A stretch of DNA of 64,000 nt. Origin: Clostridia bacterium (GTDB taxonomy: Bacteria; Bacillota; Clostridia; Acetivibrionales; DSM-27016). Positions 25,801 through 35,169 of this stretch are shown piece by piece. The notes under the pieces were generated by a model. It was given only the letters and a program-made list of their open reading frames with translations, searched no databases and was not told where the DNA came from. The stretch spans positions 62,001 to 126,000 of the forward strand of contig JAOAIJ010000009.1 in the NCBI GenBank assembly GCA_026414765.1. Direction: 5' to 3'. The stretch's first letter is position 1; each line of letters starts with the position of its first letter. A program made the position numbers and the translations under genes.

Positions 25801-26901
25801 TTAACTATTGACCGTATCATATAAATCAGCTACCATTTCGTCCTTGTAAAAACCCTGGTTATTGCTTAAAATGACGATAATCATATTTTTATCAACCAGC
25901 TTATACATCCCTGTACTTATACCAGGTCCGCCACCTGTGATGAAGTATACTTTCCCGAGCTTTTTATCATTATTAAGCATCATACCGTAACCATAATGAT
26001 ATCCCCAATTAGTTTTAACCTTGGAAGTATCGTTTAAGAGCTTTTTCTCATCAAGGTTCCTAAAAAATCTGTATAAATCTTCCGTTGATGAGTATAATCC
26101 GCCAGCCCCGTAGAAATTGGATAAATCAAAACCGGTAACCTCAACAATCATGTTCAGACAATATCCTTTAGCTATATTGTCAACTTCACTTGTATCTTCT
26201 TCATAGCCTGTGTTCACTAAACCCGATGGCGTAAAAATGCTTTTATTTAAATAGTCAATATATTTATCACCGGATACCTTCTCTATGATTGCAGATAAAA
26301 TCATGTAGTTGGTGTTGCTGTAATTGAAATCAGTACCCGGCTTACACAACAAAGGTCTGTCTTTAAACCTCGAAATGATTTTCTCCGGGGTATTATGAGC
26401 AATAAAATATCTTATGTGGTCTATAACCGATTCATAATAGTTTTCAATACCCGAAGTATGGTTTAGAAGATTATGTATAGTAACATCCTCCCATCCTTTA
26501 TATTCTGGATAGTACTTGGTTACCTTATCTTCAAGGCTCAGCATCTTCCTTTCCTGTAATTGCATTACCGCCGATGCAGTAAAGCTTTTTGTCATAGAAG
26601 CCAGCACATACTTTGTGTCAGGTGTGTTTTTTGTTCTTCCCAAGTAACGTTTTGCATAACCATAACCCTCATTAAGTATGATTCTGTCCCCTTGTGCAAC
26701 CAGCACAGAACCGCTGAACTTACTTTTCTCCACATACTTCTTTACAACATTATTTAGCCTTATTTCCATCTCACTTTTGTTTTCTTCACTGAATGTACTG
26801 ACATAAAAGTTATTTCCAATATTGATAGTAGTAATGCTTATGATTAAGACAAGCAATAAAACTATAAGGACTTTAAAGACACCTTTCTTAGTTATCCTCA
26901 T
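25801..26901 (-). CDS. Class C beta-lactamase-like serine hydrolase
   Basis: A 366-residue protein of the beta-lactamase/penicillin-binding family (PF00144). One N-terminal hydrophobic segment (VFKVLIVLLLVLIISITTIN) exports or anchors it. The catalytic SxxK is ASMTKSFTA, the YxN motif is FNYSNTNY, and a C-terminal FITGGGPGIS stands where KTG/HTG is expected. Such proteins are often peptidases or esterases rather than antibiotic-degrading enzymes. Start ATG 26899-26901 follows GCAGGAGGGGAATCAAGT. Confidence 0.85.
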   Translation of the reverse strand: MRITKKGVFKVLIVLLLVLIISITTINIGNNFYVSTFSEENKSEMEIRLNNVVKKYVEKSKFSGSVLVAQGDRIILNEGYGYAKRYLGRTKNTPDTKYVLASMTKSFTASAVMQLQERKMLSLEDKVTKYYPEYKGWEDVTIHNLLNHTSGIENYYESVIDHIRYFIAHNTPEKIISRFKDRPLLCKPGTDFNYSNTNYMILSAIIEKVSGDKYIDYLNKSIFTPSGLVNTGYEEDTSEVDNIAKGYCLNMIVEVTGFDLSNFYGAGGLYSSTEDLYRFFRNLDEKKLLNDTSKVKTNWGYHYGYGMMLNNDKKLGKVYFITGGGPGISTGMYKLVDKNMIIVILSNNQGFYKDEMVADLYDTVNS

Positions 26902-27458
26902 ACTTGATTCCCCTCCTGCAGATCATTTCTTCCAAGCTTCTTGGTAAGTACTTAATATCAATTTCTATATGGATTATAGCATCATACAGTCAATATGACC
27001 TTCATATAGTGATATAAAGCACCTTTCTGATGGCAAGAAGGACAAAATCAAGTGTCAAAGTATAACTGCACATTCATGCCTATACCCATGGTCTGAAAAC
27101 CATATGAGGCTCCTACTTGTTATCTGAAGACTGTTTTTTATACCGTCCTGAATGTATCTTCCGTTCTATCCTTTGAGTGATACCATCCAGGATAATTCCA
27201 GAAATAAGAAAATGCGGCTAATCTAACATATCAGAAAAAAACACATTATAGTTCTTCAATCTGAGATATAGTCTGGCCTCATGTAATGCCCATCCTTAGT
27301 ACCCATCCTGGAAATGGGCACTGATTCTGCCATTTGTAAATATAACAGCCGTCTTTTTATTTCTCCCATTTGGGAGAACAAGAAAAAGAGTAATGTAAAA
27401 GTGACATACATTACTCTTTTCTTGAGATTTCTATTATATTGATTTTTGCTTATACCGG
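26902..27458. other. 557-base intergenic stretch
   Basis: No coding frame of family character seen on either strand. The right end holds two adjacent hairpins (listed separately). The remainder shows no tRNA, riboswitch or repeat I can recognise; it should include the serine hydrolase promoter. Confidence 0.4.
27361..27424 (-). terminator. Tandem hairpins after the rubrerythrin gene
   Basis: CAAGAAAAAGAGTAATGTA (27379-27397) pairs with TACATTACTCTTTTCTTG (27407-27424), one bulged base. TTCTCCCA/TGGGAGAA (27361-27378, 2-base loop) follows on the minus strand. The first stem ends in CTTTTTCTTG but there is no clean T-tract beyond it, so the terminator call is moderate. Confidence 0.55.
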
Positions 27459-28007
27459 CTATTTGCTGAAATAGCGTTCCAGCAGTCCTCTGAACGCCAT
27501 ACCATGCCTTGCTTCATCCTTGCACATTTCATGTACTGTATCGTGTATTGCATCATAATTCAACTGTTTTGCCTTGACAGCAAGATCTTTTTTCCCCTGA
27601 CATGCCCCAAACTCCGCTTCTACCCTTAACTGAAGATTCTTTTTAGTATCTGCATTCACCACTTCTCCGAGCAGTTCTGCAAATTTTGCAGCATGTTCGG
27701 CCTCCTCAAAAGCTATCCGCTTATATGCTTCGGCAATCTCGGGATAGCCTTCTCTATCAGCCTGCCGGCTCATAGCAAGATACATGCCGACTTCCGTACA
27801 TTCACCCATAAAGTTAGCTCTAAGCCCTGCTACCACTTCAGGGTCTACATCAACAGCAACACCTATCCTATGTTCATCAGCCCACTGCATTACAGTCTCT
27901 GACTTTTCCGCAAACTTTTCCTTTGGGGCTTTGCACTGTGGACAATAATCAGGTGCTTCATTTCCTTCATGAACATACCCGCAAATCTTACAAACAAATT
28001 TCTTCAT
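27459..28007 (-). CDS. Reverse-type rubrerythrin (rubredoxin domain first)
   Basis: Peroxide-detoxifying diiron protein of anaerobes, 182 residues. A rubredoxin-type Fe(Cys)4 site is at the N-terminus ([10 protein letters not shown] ... [12 protein letters not shown]), followed by a ferritin-like four-helix domain with diiron ligands in [34 protein letters not shown] and [18 protein letters not shown]. This order is the reverse of classical rubrerythrin and matches the clostridial revRbr type that reduces H2O2 with NADH-linked electrons. The start is ATG 28005-28007, seven bases after AGGAGG; a TTG just before it is not used. Confidence 0.92.
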   Translation of the reverse strand: MKKFVCKICGYVHEGNEAPDYCPQCKAPKEKFAEKSETVMQWADEHRIGVAVDVDPEVVAGLRANFMGECTEVGMYLAMSRQADREGYPEIAEAYKRIAFEEAEHAAKFAELLGEVVNADTKKNLQLRVEAEFGACQGKKDLAVKAKQLNYDAIHDTVHEMCKDEARHGMAFRGLLERYFSK

Positions 28008-28180
28008 CAATAAACCTCCTGAAATCGATATTTAAATAATTTTCTAATAAACTACCCGACCGGACAAAATATATATACCACAAAGCAAAATCTCTAAACT
28101 AAAATAACTGATTATTTTAGAAGCAAAAATTACATATCAGATCCGGATGCATTGGTACAAAGCTCGATAATCAGGAAATA

Positions 28181-28224
28181 AACAGGGTAAACAGTATGTA
28201 AATGCACATACCGCTTACCCTGTT
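28181..28224 (-). terminator. Terminator after the alcohol dehydrogenase gene
   Basis: AACAGGGTAA (28181-28190) pairs with TTACCCTGTT (28215-28224), with an inner GTATGT/ACATAC pair, followed on the minus strand by TATTTCC. It lies 27 bases past the stop at 28251. Confidence 0.7.
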
Positions 28225-28250
28225 ATTAATACACATGAAAGTGTCCTGGG

Positions 28251-29420
28251 CTATTCAGCAATTTTAAGTATATTGAAAACATCTTTTTTAGACAGTTTGA
28301 CAAAATTTCCTACCATCCAGCTGTCATCACCCGTACACTTGGATGCCATTTCCTCATACCTGTTGTCATTGATACCCAATCCCTTTAGTGTAACAGGAAG
28401 ACCGATACATTCAAAAAATTCTTCAAGTTTTCTTATACCCTCTAAAGCTACTCTTTCAGGTTCATCAAAATCTATATCCACATTCCATACCCTGTTTGCA
28501 AACTGTACAAACCTGTCCATATCATGCTTGTATACATATTTCATCCATGCAGGGAGTACAACAGACAGCCCTGCTCCGTGGGCAACATCGTATATACCAC
28601 TGATTTCATGCTCTATTCCATGAGATGCCCAATCGCCTTCCCTGCCTGTCCCCAGTATGTCGTTGTGCGCTATGGTTCCGGCCCACATTACTTCAGCCCT
28701 AGCCGGATAATTTTCAGGCTCCCGGAGTACAGCCGGGATATTGCGTATTATGGTTTTCATAGTGGCCTCACACAGCCTGTCCGTAAGGTCATTATTTTTT
28801 GTATTGGTAAAGTATCTTTCCATAATATGAGCCATTATGTCTGCTGCTCCGCAAGCTGTTTGATAAGGCGGAAGTGTAAAGGTCAATTCAGGATTCAAAA
28901 TGGAAAATACAGGGCGAATCATTTCAGTAGTCAGTGCCTTCTTGTACCATCCTTCTTCGTTAGTAATAACCGAGCTGGGACTGGCTTCACTTCCGGCTGC
29001 AGGTATAGTGAGGACGACACCCACGGGTAATGCTTCCGCAACCTCTGCTCTACCTGTATAGAAATCCCAAACATTACCTTTATACGGAACTCCTGCCGCT
29101 ATTGCTTTAGCCGAGTCTATTGCACTCCCTCCACCTACAGCAAGAATAAAGCCTATGCTGTTTTCACGGCATATGCTTATACCCTCCTGCACAAGACTTA
29201 GTCTGGGGTTCGGCATAACACCGGCAAGTTCAATAAATTCAACTCCTGCAGCATTTAGTGATTTTACTACTGTATCATATAGTCCGGATTTTTTTATACT
29301 GCCTCCCCCATAATGAAGGAGTATCTTATCAGCAAAAGCTCTTGTTTGGGCTCCAACCTGATTTTCTGTTCCATGCCCAAAAATTATTTTGGTAGGACAT
29401 TGAAATGAAAAGTTGTCCAT
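28251..29420 (-). CDS. Iron-containing alcohol dehydrogenase (butanol dehydrogenase/YqhD-like)
   Basis: NAD(P)H-dependent reduction of aldehydes to alcohols, 389 residues. It opens with MDNFSFQCPTKIIFGHGTEN, has the nucleotide-binding AVGGGSAIDSAKAIAAG, and metal ligands in TACGAADIMAHIMERYF and HGIEHEISGIYDVAHGAGLS. These match clostridial BdhA/BdhB and YqhD. Start ATG 29418-29420 follows AAGGAGGAATTAT. With buk and ptb nearby it suggests C4 or branched-chain fermentation, though the three are not one operon. Confidence 0.9.
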   Translation of the reverse strand: MDNFSFQCPTKIIFGHGTENQVGAQTRAFADKILLHYGGGSIKKSGLYDTVVKSLNAAGVEFIELAGVMPNPRLSLVQEGISICRENSIGFILAVGGGSAIDSAKAIAAGVPYKGNVWDFYTGRAEVAEALPVGVVLTIPAAGSEASPSSVITNEEGWYKKALTTEMIRPVFSILNPELTFTLPPYQTACGAADIMAHIMERYFTNTKNNDLTDRLCEATMKTIIRNIPAVLREPENYPARAEVMWAGTIAHNDILGTGREGDWASHGIEHEISGIYDVAHGAGLSVVLPAWMKYVYKHDMDRFVQFANRVWNVDIDFDEPERVALEGIRKLEEFFECIGLPVTLKGLGINDNRYEEMASKCTGDDSWMVGNFVKLSKKDVFNILKIAE

Positions 29421-29880
29421 ATAATTCCTCCTTAATTCTAGTTAGATAGAAATTGCACAATATGATTTCATTATATAAGTTAAGTGTTATCATATTTAGT
29501 CAAAATTTCTGTAATTATGATAGATTTTTTACCTGCCTGACCTTATTACATCTGTTTTCTGCTTATAGCACCGTATATGGGTATTCTCCAATATTTATAC
29601 ATTCACAAATATATATTTTTCTTTTATTATTAGTTAATAGCAGAGTAATCTATTTTTTTTGCAAGGTTACAAAGAGCAGAAATAAACAATACAATATAGT
29701 AAAATAGAAGAAAAAATAAATTACACTAAAAAAAATTCACTATATGTATTGTTTTTTGTAGAAGTTTTTGCTAAAATTACACCATATAAATACATTTGTA
29801 CTCCACACGCGTACAAATTAATAAAAAAGTATACAATCCAATGTCTATATATTAGACAAATATTTATAGGGGTGAGTCAT
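29421..29880. other. asd leader region with two inverted repeats
   Basis: Very AT-rich 460 bases. ATTTGTAC (29794-29801) pairs with GTACAAAT (29811-29818), and TGTCTA (29842-29847) pairs with TAGACA (29853-29858), both within 90 bases of the asd start. No lysine riboswitch or T-box hallmark was recognised. An in-frame extension of asd across this region has no ribosome-binding site. Confidence 0.45.
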
Positions 29881-30966
29881 ATGAGTAACAAATTAAGAGT
29901 AGGTATCGTAGGCGGAACAGGGATGGTAGGCCAGAGGTTCATAACCCTTCTTGATAATCATCCATGGTTTGAAGTAGTATGTATAGCAGCAAGTGAAAAA
30001 TCATCAGGTAAAACTTACGCAGAAGCAGTTGAGGGAAGATGGAAACTCAGCGCTCCGATTCCTGACAGTGTAAAAAATATAGTTGTGAAAAATGCTTCAA
30101 ACGTTGAAGAAGTAGCAAAAGAAGTAGACTTTGTGTTTTCCGCAGTTGATATGAAGAAAGAGGAAATCAAAGCACTTGAGGAAGCATATGCAAAAGCAGA
30201 AATTCCGGTAGTTTCAAACAATTCAGCTCACCGCTGGACTCCTGATGTACCTATGGTTATCCCGGAAATCAACGATTCCCATTTGGATATCATAAAAGTT
30301 CAACAAAAGCGCCTGGGCACTAAAAACGGATTTATAGCAGTTAAGCCTAATTGTTCAATACAGAGCTATGTTCCTGCGCTTCATGCACTGAAAGCTTTTG
30401 GAATCAGCAAAGTAACAGCATGTACTTATCAGGCAATATCCGGTGCCGGAAAAAACTTTTCGGATTGGCCTGAAATGATAGATAATGTTATCCCTTACAT
30501 TGGCGGAGAAGAAGAAAAAAGTGAACAGGAACCATTGAGAATATGGGGTACAATCGAAGGTAATGAGATAGTAAAGGCCAGCTCACCTGTAATTACAACT
30601 CAGTGCATCCGGGTTCCTGTAACAGATGGTCACATGGCTGCAGTGTTTGTTTCCTTCGATAAGAAACCATCAAAAGATGAGATAATTGCTCTGTGGGACA
30701 GCTATAAAGGAAAGCCACAAACACTTAACCTTCCAAGTGCACCCAAACAATTCCTCAAATACTTTACAGAGGACAACAGACCCCAGACAAAACTTGACAG
30801 AGATATCGAAAACGGCATGGGTATCACAGTAGGCAGGCTTAGAGAGGATATTGCATATGATTACAAATTCGTATGTCTTTCCCACAATACAGTAAGAGGT
30901 GCAGCAGGTGGAGCAGTTCTCATAGCTGAACTCCTCAAAGCCGAAGGATATATAAAAGCGAAGTAA
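29881..30966 (+). CDS. asd: Aspartate-semialdehyde dehydrogenase
   Basis: Reduces aspartyl phosphate to aspartate semialdehyde, the branch point to lysine/diaminopimelate, threonine and methionine. The 361-residue product has the Rossmann start RVGIVGGTGMVGQRF, the active-site Cys in KPNCSIQSYVPALHAL, and the signature ISGAGKNFSDWPEMIDN. It resembles the longer archaeal/fungal-type Asd rather than the common bacterial form. ATG 29881 is chosen because GGGGTGAG precedes it and residues 1-12 match the family start. Confidence 0.93.
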   Translation: MSNKLRVGIVGGTGMVGQRFITLLDNHPWFEVVCIAASEKSSGKTYAEAVEGRWKLSAPIPDSVKNIVVKNASNVEEVAKEVDFVFSAVDMKKEEIKALEEAYAKAEIPVVSNNSAHRWTPDVPMVIPEINDSHLDIIKVQQKRLGTKNGFIAVKPNCSIQSYVPALHALKAFGISKVTACTYQAISGAGKNFSDWPEMIDNVIPYIGGEEEKSEQEPLRIWGTIEGNEIVKASSPVITTQCIRVPVTDGHMAAVFVSFDKKPSKDEIIALWDSYKGKPQTLNLPSAPKQFLKYFTEDNRPQTKLDRDIENGMGITVGRLREDIAYDYKFVCLSHNTVRGAAGGAVLIAELLKAEGYIKAK

Positions 30967-30978
30967 TTAGATTTGTGT

Positions 30979-31015
30979 AAGGAACTTTCCTAAAAGGGGA
31001 GTTCCTTTTTATTTA
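30979..31015 (+). terminator. Intrinsic terminator of asd
   Basis: AAGGAACT (30979-30986) pairs with AGTTCCTT (31000-31007), followed by TTTTTATTT. It lies 12 bases past the asd stop, in the gap to the convergent buk gene. Confidence 0.85.
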
Positions 31016-31043
31016 CTTGCAAAATTCAATGTTTTATCAGTAA

Positions 31044-32114
31044 TTAATATTTCAGTGCTTTTTCTTTTCCTGAAAGCACATTGCAGACCCCCTCAGCCAT
31101 AGCCAACATTTCGTCTTCTCCCGGATATACCAAAACAGGTGCAATAAACCTTACTCTTTCCTCTACATGACTTACAATTTTCGTACTGTAGGCAAGTCCT
31201 CCGGTAAGCACTACGGCATCCACACTCCCGCGCATTACCGTACTGCAGCCTCCTATTTCCTTGGCTATCTGATATGCCATTGCCTGTAGCAGCATATCTG
31301 CCTCTTTGTCGCCTGCATTGGCTCTATCCTCTATAGTTTTGCAGTCGGCTGTTCCAAGGTAGCTCATCAGACCACCCTTCCCTACTGCCATTTTTTTTAC
31401 CTCTTGTACTGAGTATTTGCCTGAATAACATATATCTATCAGTTGAAGTACCGGAAGGCCTCCTGAGCGCTCAGGCGAAAAAGGTCCTTCCTCCAGTCCG
31501 TTATTTACATCAATTACACTCCCCCTGTAATGAGCAGCAACGGAAATCCCTCCACCCAAGTGCGCTACTACAAGGTTTGTATTGTTGTATTCCTTGCCTA
31601 AATCCTTTGCTGCCCTTGCAGCTACAGCTTTCTGGTTCAAAGCGTGAAAAACGCTTTTCCGGGGTATGCATGACAATCCCGAATATCTTGCTATGTCCTC
31701 CATCTCGTCCACTACTACCGGATTTACTATAAATGAAGGTATGCCTGCAGGTGAAGCAAGTTCATGCGCAATAAGCCCTCCAAGATTACTTGCGTGCTCA
31801 CCATATCTTAGGCTTCTCAAATCCTCAAGCATATTGTCGTTTGTATAATAAGTCCCTCCTCTTAGAGGTTTTAGCAAACCGCCTCTTCCTACGATTGCAT
31901 GCAGGCTCCCAATAGCTATGCCGTTCTCTTCAAGGTATCTGGTAACAGAATCCTTTCTATACTCGTACTGGTCAACGACAGACTTGTATTGAACCAACTC
32001 TTCAGATTCATGCCTGATAGTTATTGAAGATATACACTTGATATTTTCAAAATAAGCAACTTTTGTTGAAGTGGAGCCGGGATTAATTGCAAGGATTTTA
32101 TAAGTTTCAATCAT
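31044..32114 (-). CDS. buk: Butyrate kinase
   Basis: Converts butyryl phosphate and ADP to butyrate and ATP; branched-chain acids are also used by some homologues. The 356 residues show ILAINPGSTSTKVAYFEN at the start, HAIVGRGGLLKPLRGGTYY, VVAHLGGGISVAAHYRGSVI and STVMRGSVDAVVLTGGLAYS, all acetate/butyrate-kinase motifs. Start ATG 32112-32114 follows ATGAGGGTTAATAT. It lies 20 bases after ptb. Confidence 0.94.
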   Translation of the reverse strand: MIETYKILAINPGSTSTKVAYFENIKCISSITIRHESEELVQYKSVVDQYEYRKDSVTRYLEENGIAIGSLHAIVGRGGLLKPLRGGTYYTNDNMLEDLRSLRYGEHASNLGGLIAHELASPAGIPSFIVNPVVVDEMEDIARYSGLSCIPRKSVFHALNQKAVAARAAKDLGKEYNNTNLVVAHLGGGISVAAHYRGSVIDVNNGLEEGPFSPERSGGLPVLQLIDICYSGKYSVQEVKKMAVGKGGLMSYLGTADCKTIEDRANAGDKEADMLLQAMAYQIAKEIGGCSTVMRGSVDAVVLTGGLAYSTKIVSHVEERVRFIAPVLVYPGEDEMLAMAEGVCNVLSGKEKALKY

Positions 32115-32134
32115 ATATTAACCCTCATTGACAG

Positions 32135-33046
32135 TTATTTTGAATTGCCCGCGCTTACTATGGAAGCCAGAGCAATAGAATAGAGCTTAGCTATATAATC
32201 CTCAGCTCTTGAAGTCACCACTAAAGGCACTCTAGCTCCTGTAATCACTGCACAGGATTTTGCCCTGCCAAGGAAAACCAGCGACTTGTGTAATATATTT
32301 CCCGCTTCTATGTCCGGCACGACCAGTATATCCGCATCTCCGGCTACAGGGCTTTTTATGCCCTTGTGCACGGCAGCCTCCATATTAATTGCATTATCCA
32401 TTGCCAATGGTCCATCAACGATACAGTTTTTTATTTGTCCCCTGTCTACCATTTTAGAAAGCGCAGCAGCATCAAGAGTGCACTGCATATCAGGGTTTAC
32501 TACCTCTACAGCTGCAAGAATCGCTACCTTGGGAACATCTATACCCAGGGCGCACGCTACTTCAACCGAATTCTGTATTATGTCTGCCTTTCTTCCCAGA
32601 TCAGGCTGGATATTCAAGGCAGCATCCGTAAGAAAAAGCAGTTTATGGTAGCTTTGCAGTTCAAAAACACTTACGTGGCTTAGTACTCTGCTGGTGCGCA
32701 GACCTGAAGCCTTGTCAAGCACCACCTTAAGGAAGTCTCCTGTCATTATATTCCCCTTCATAAGGGCATTTGCTTCCCCGCTGCTGGCAATATCAACAGC
32801 TATCCTTGCCGCCTTATGAATATCATTCTCCTTAATTATTTCAAACTTCAGAACATCTAATCCTATTCTGTCGGATATCTCAAGAATCTTCTCCTTATCA
32901 CCAACAAGAACCGCATCTATAAGTCCAAGCTTATAAGCTTCATTTACAGAATGAAGAACACTTTCATCATGTGCCGCAGCAACAGATATTTTCTTCCTGC
33001 CGAACTTCTTTGAAACCTCCACAAATTGATCCATTGACCTGATCAT
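32135..33046 (-). CDS. ptb: Phosphate butyryltransferase
   Basis: Exchanges CoA for phosphate on butyryl-CoA, giving butyryl phosphate for Buk. The 303 residues carry KKISVAAAHDESVLHSVNEA, NALMKGNIMTGDFLKVVLDK, LLFLTDAALNIQPDLGRKAD and VVPDIEAGNILHKSLVFLGR, typical of the PTA/PTB family. The start is ATG 33044-33046, eight bases after GGAGGG; an in-frame GTG nine bases earlier is too close to that site. First gene of ptb-buk. Confidence 0.93.
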   Translation of the reverse strand: MIRSMDQFVEVSKKFGRKKISVAAAHDESVLHSVNEAYKLGLIDAVLVGDKEKILEISDRIGLDVLKFEIIKENDIHKAARIAVDIASSGEANALMKGNIMTGDFLKVVLDKASGLRTSRVLSHVSVFELQSYHKLLFLTDAALNIQPDLGRKADIIQNSVEVACALGIDVPKVAILAAVEVVNPDMQCTLDAAALSKMVDRGQIKNCIVDGPLAMDNAINMEAAVHKGIKSPVAGDADILVVPDIEAGNILHKSLVFLGRAKSCAVITGARVPLVVTSRAEDYIAKLYSIALASIVSAGNSK

Positions 33047-33169
33047 TATGCACACCCTCCTGAAAAAGCGGTAGACAACAGTTATTATTAATCTTCCAAC
33101 ACTATATTATATAAAAAAATATTTTGGTATTCTATAGGTATGTTATGGAGAAAAAAGGCATACACGCAG

Positions 33170-34990
33170 TTATTTCACCCATTCCTTCTCAATAAGCTGA
33201 TCCTTGAGGTATTTTGCCTTAGGGTTCAGATTTCTGAGGGTGGTTCTGTATATATTCTTTAGTTCGGCAACCTCCCTGAGATACGATTCATCTCCCGAGG
33301 AGCGAAATAGCTGAATAAGGTGTTCATAATATGAATCATAAAGCTGGGCATTATATTTTTGAATACTTATAGCCTTTTTATAGTATCTGATAGCTTCATC
33401 ATTTTTGTTTAATACACTATTTACAAAAGCCAGGTTGGCAGCGATCCTTGGATCATCCCCATTTATTTTTTCCGCTGTTTTCAGATACTCTGTACAGGTG
33501 GCAAGAAGCTCCTCAGATATTGTATTGTCGCCATCTATCCCTTTATTATAATAATTCTGTGCCATCATACAGTAAACATCAGGATTTTTATATGTAATAG
33601 TCCGATTAAATGAATATATATTATTTGCTTTATCAAAACTGCCCTCGGCTGCATACTTATCCCCAATATATAGCGAAAAAAGGCTTAAGAATGTATATGA
33701 GCCCATGAGTATTATCACAGCCGATAATACTGACACAGTACTTTTCAGTCTGTTCTTGGGTACAAGAGTATTTTTTGTGCAGAACGCTGCTTGCATTGCA
33801 AACAATACTATAATGGAAGCAAAGGAAAAGTCAAAATCCAGAAAGCTGTGGAATATTACTATTGAGAAAATTAACAGCCTCCTGCCCCTGTATCCATTCC
33901 GTTCTCTGGAAATTGTAATAAAGAATACAACCAGCAATGCAATGAAGCTAACAGCACTTAATACCCCGGTATCATATGCAATTTGCAGTATGGAATTATG
34001 AATATATCTCACATCATAAAAAGCAGTTTGTTGTGCATATTGAGAATATTCAAAGGAGTTTATGCCATAACCCAATGGATTTTTTGCTATACTTTTGAGT
34101 ATATCTGAGAATATCAGCAGTCTTTCCTGCAAAACTCCGCTTTGTAGCGAAACATTATATAATCTTGCTTTAAAATTAGTAGGGATGAGCATAAAAAGCA
34201 GAATGCATAAAGGAATAATTAGATAAACAGAATAAGTTAATATTTTTCTGCCTGTTTTTCCCATACTCTTCACTTTCCTGAGTACGACGCCTTCACATAT
34301 TGCAATGAGTAATACTATAATAACAGGCATCACAGGTGATATATATTTAAACGCATACACTGTTAGGGCTGTAAAAATCAAAAGCATAAGGCCTGGTACC
34401 TTTTTGTTCCTGATTTCACTCACGGTTCTGAAAACTGCATACAGTGCGAGCAGCAGGAAGGTTGTCCTGGAACCGGTAAAAATAATCCCTGATGTAATAA
34501 TCAGCTGTTTCCAGAAAGGTGTATCACCCATATACTCAGAATCTCCTGCATACAATGCAAACAGAAGTAATAGAGCATATGTATTTACATAGGAGAAATG
34601 AGCCCCTATCCTCACATCTTTCAATAATCCCTGAAAAACAATGGATACAGCTGCAGTAAATAAAACGGTATTATAAATCAGCCTAATAGCTTTATTTTTT
34701 TCCATCCTGAAGTTTAGAAAAACTATATAGTATAAAAACATTGAAATGTAGATATTGAATCCTTCAAGTGATTTGGGAAAGCTTTTTGTAATGAGTAAAG
34801 AAGGTATGGAAAACAGTACAAAAGCAGAGAACAGTATAATGGTTTTCCTTTCCGGAAGGACAATGTCTTTTCTTTTTCTCATCAGATAGGCAGCTCCAAT
34901 GATACACAAAACAACAGCTCCCGCATCCTGTCCAAAAAGGTTGTATGGAAAAAGAATAAGTATCAGTAAAATGACAGTTTCAAAAATCAT
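33170..34990 (-). CDS. O-antigen ligase (Wzy_C)-like membrane protein with C-terminal TPR region
   Basis: A 606-residue protein with about twelve membrane helices up to residue 440 and the O-antigen-ligase core (ISGIIFTGSRTTFLLLALYA-type helices, then GYGINSFEYSQYAQQTAFYD and IHNSILQIAYDTGVL). A soluble C-terminal part (about 440-606) has helical tetratricopeptide-type repeats, such as DDPRIAANLAFVNSVLNKND and EAIRYYKKAISIQ. Likely a polysaccharide or glycan ligase/polymerase acting outside the membrane; substrate unknown. Start ATG 34988-34990 follows GTGAGGAAGATTCC. Confidence 0.85.
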   Translation of the reverse strand: MIFETVILLILILFPYNLFGQDAGAVVLCIIGAAYLMRKRKDIVLPERKTIILFSAFVLFSIPSLLITKSFPKSLEGFNIYISMFLYYIVFLNFRMEKNKAIRLIYNTVLFTAAVSIVFQGLLKDVRIGAHFSYVNTYALLLLFALYAGDSEYMGDTPFWKQLIITSGIIFTGSRTTFLLLALYAVFRTVSEIRNKKVPGLMLLIFTALTVYAFKYISPVMPVIIVLLIAICEGVVLRKVKSMGKTGRKILTYSVYLIIPLCILLFMLIPTNFKARLYNVSLQSGVLQERLLIFSDILKSIAKNPLGYGINSFEYSQYAQQTAFYDVRYIHNSILQIAYDTGVLSAVSFIALLVVFFITISRERNGYRGRRLLIFSIVIFHSFLDFDFSFASIIVLFAMQAAFCTKNTLVPKNRLKSTVSVLSAVIILMGSYTFLSLFSLYIGDKYAAEGSFDKANNIYSFNRTITYKNPDVYCMMAQNYYNKGIDGDNTISEELLATCTEYLKTAEKINGDDPRIAANLAFVNSVLNKNDEAIRYYKKAISIQKYNAQLYDSYYEHLIQLFRSSGDESYLREVAELKNIYRTTLRNLNPKAKYLKDQLIEKEWVK

Positions 34991-35091
34991 GGAATCTTCC
35001 TCACTAAAATACAGATTAAAATCAGAACCATTTTATATCAATCTTTTTTATCCAAATACAATTATAATGTTAATTCATCAATTTGAAAACT

Positions 35092-35138
35092 AAAAAAAAC
35101 CGGCTTTGTCAGTTGTGAATCCACAACTGACAAAGCCG
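35092..35138 (-). terminator. Intrinsic terminator after the DUF5050-like gene
   Basis: Perfect 17-bp arms (35101-35117 and 35122-35138), loop AATC, followed on the minus strand by eight T. It lies 31 bases past the stop. Confidence 0.9.
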
Positions 35139-35169
35139 ACCAGTGTCTTGTATAGTATCCTATATGGAA

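Noticed and set aside
29749-29880. N-terminal extension of asd
   Set aside because: No ribosome-binding site upstream; the family start MSNKLRVGIVGGTG has a good one.
29421-29880. Lysine riboswitch or T-box in the asd leader
   Set aside because: No conserved box sequences seen; only two short inverted repeats.
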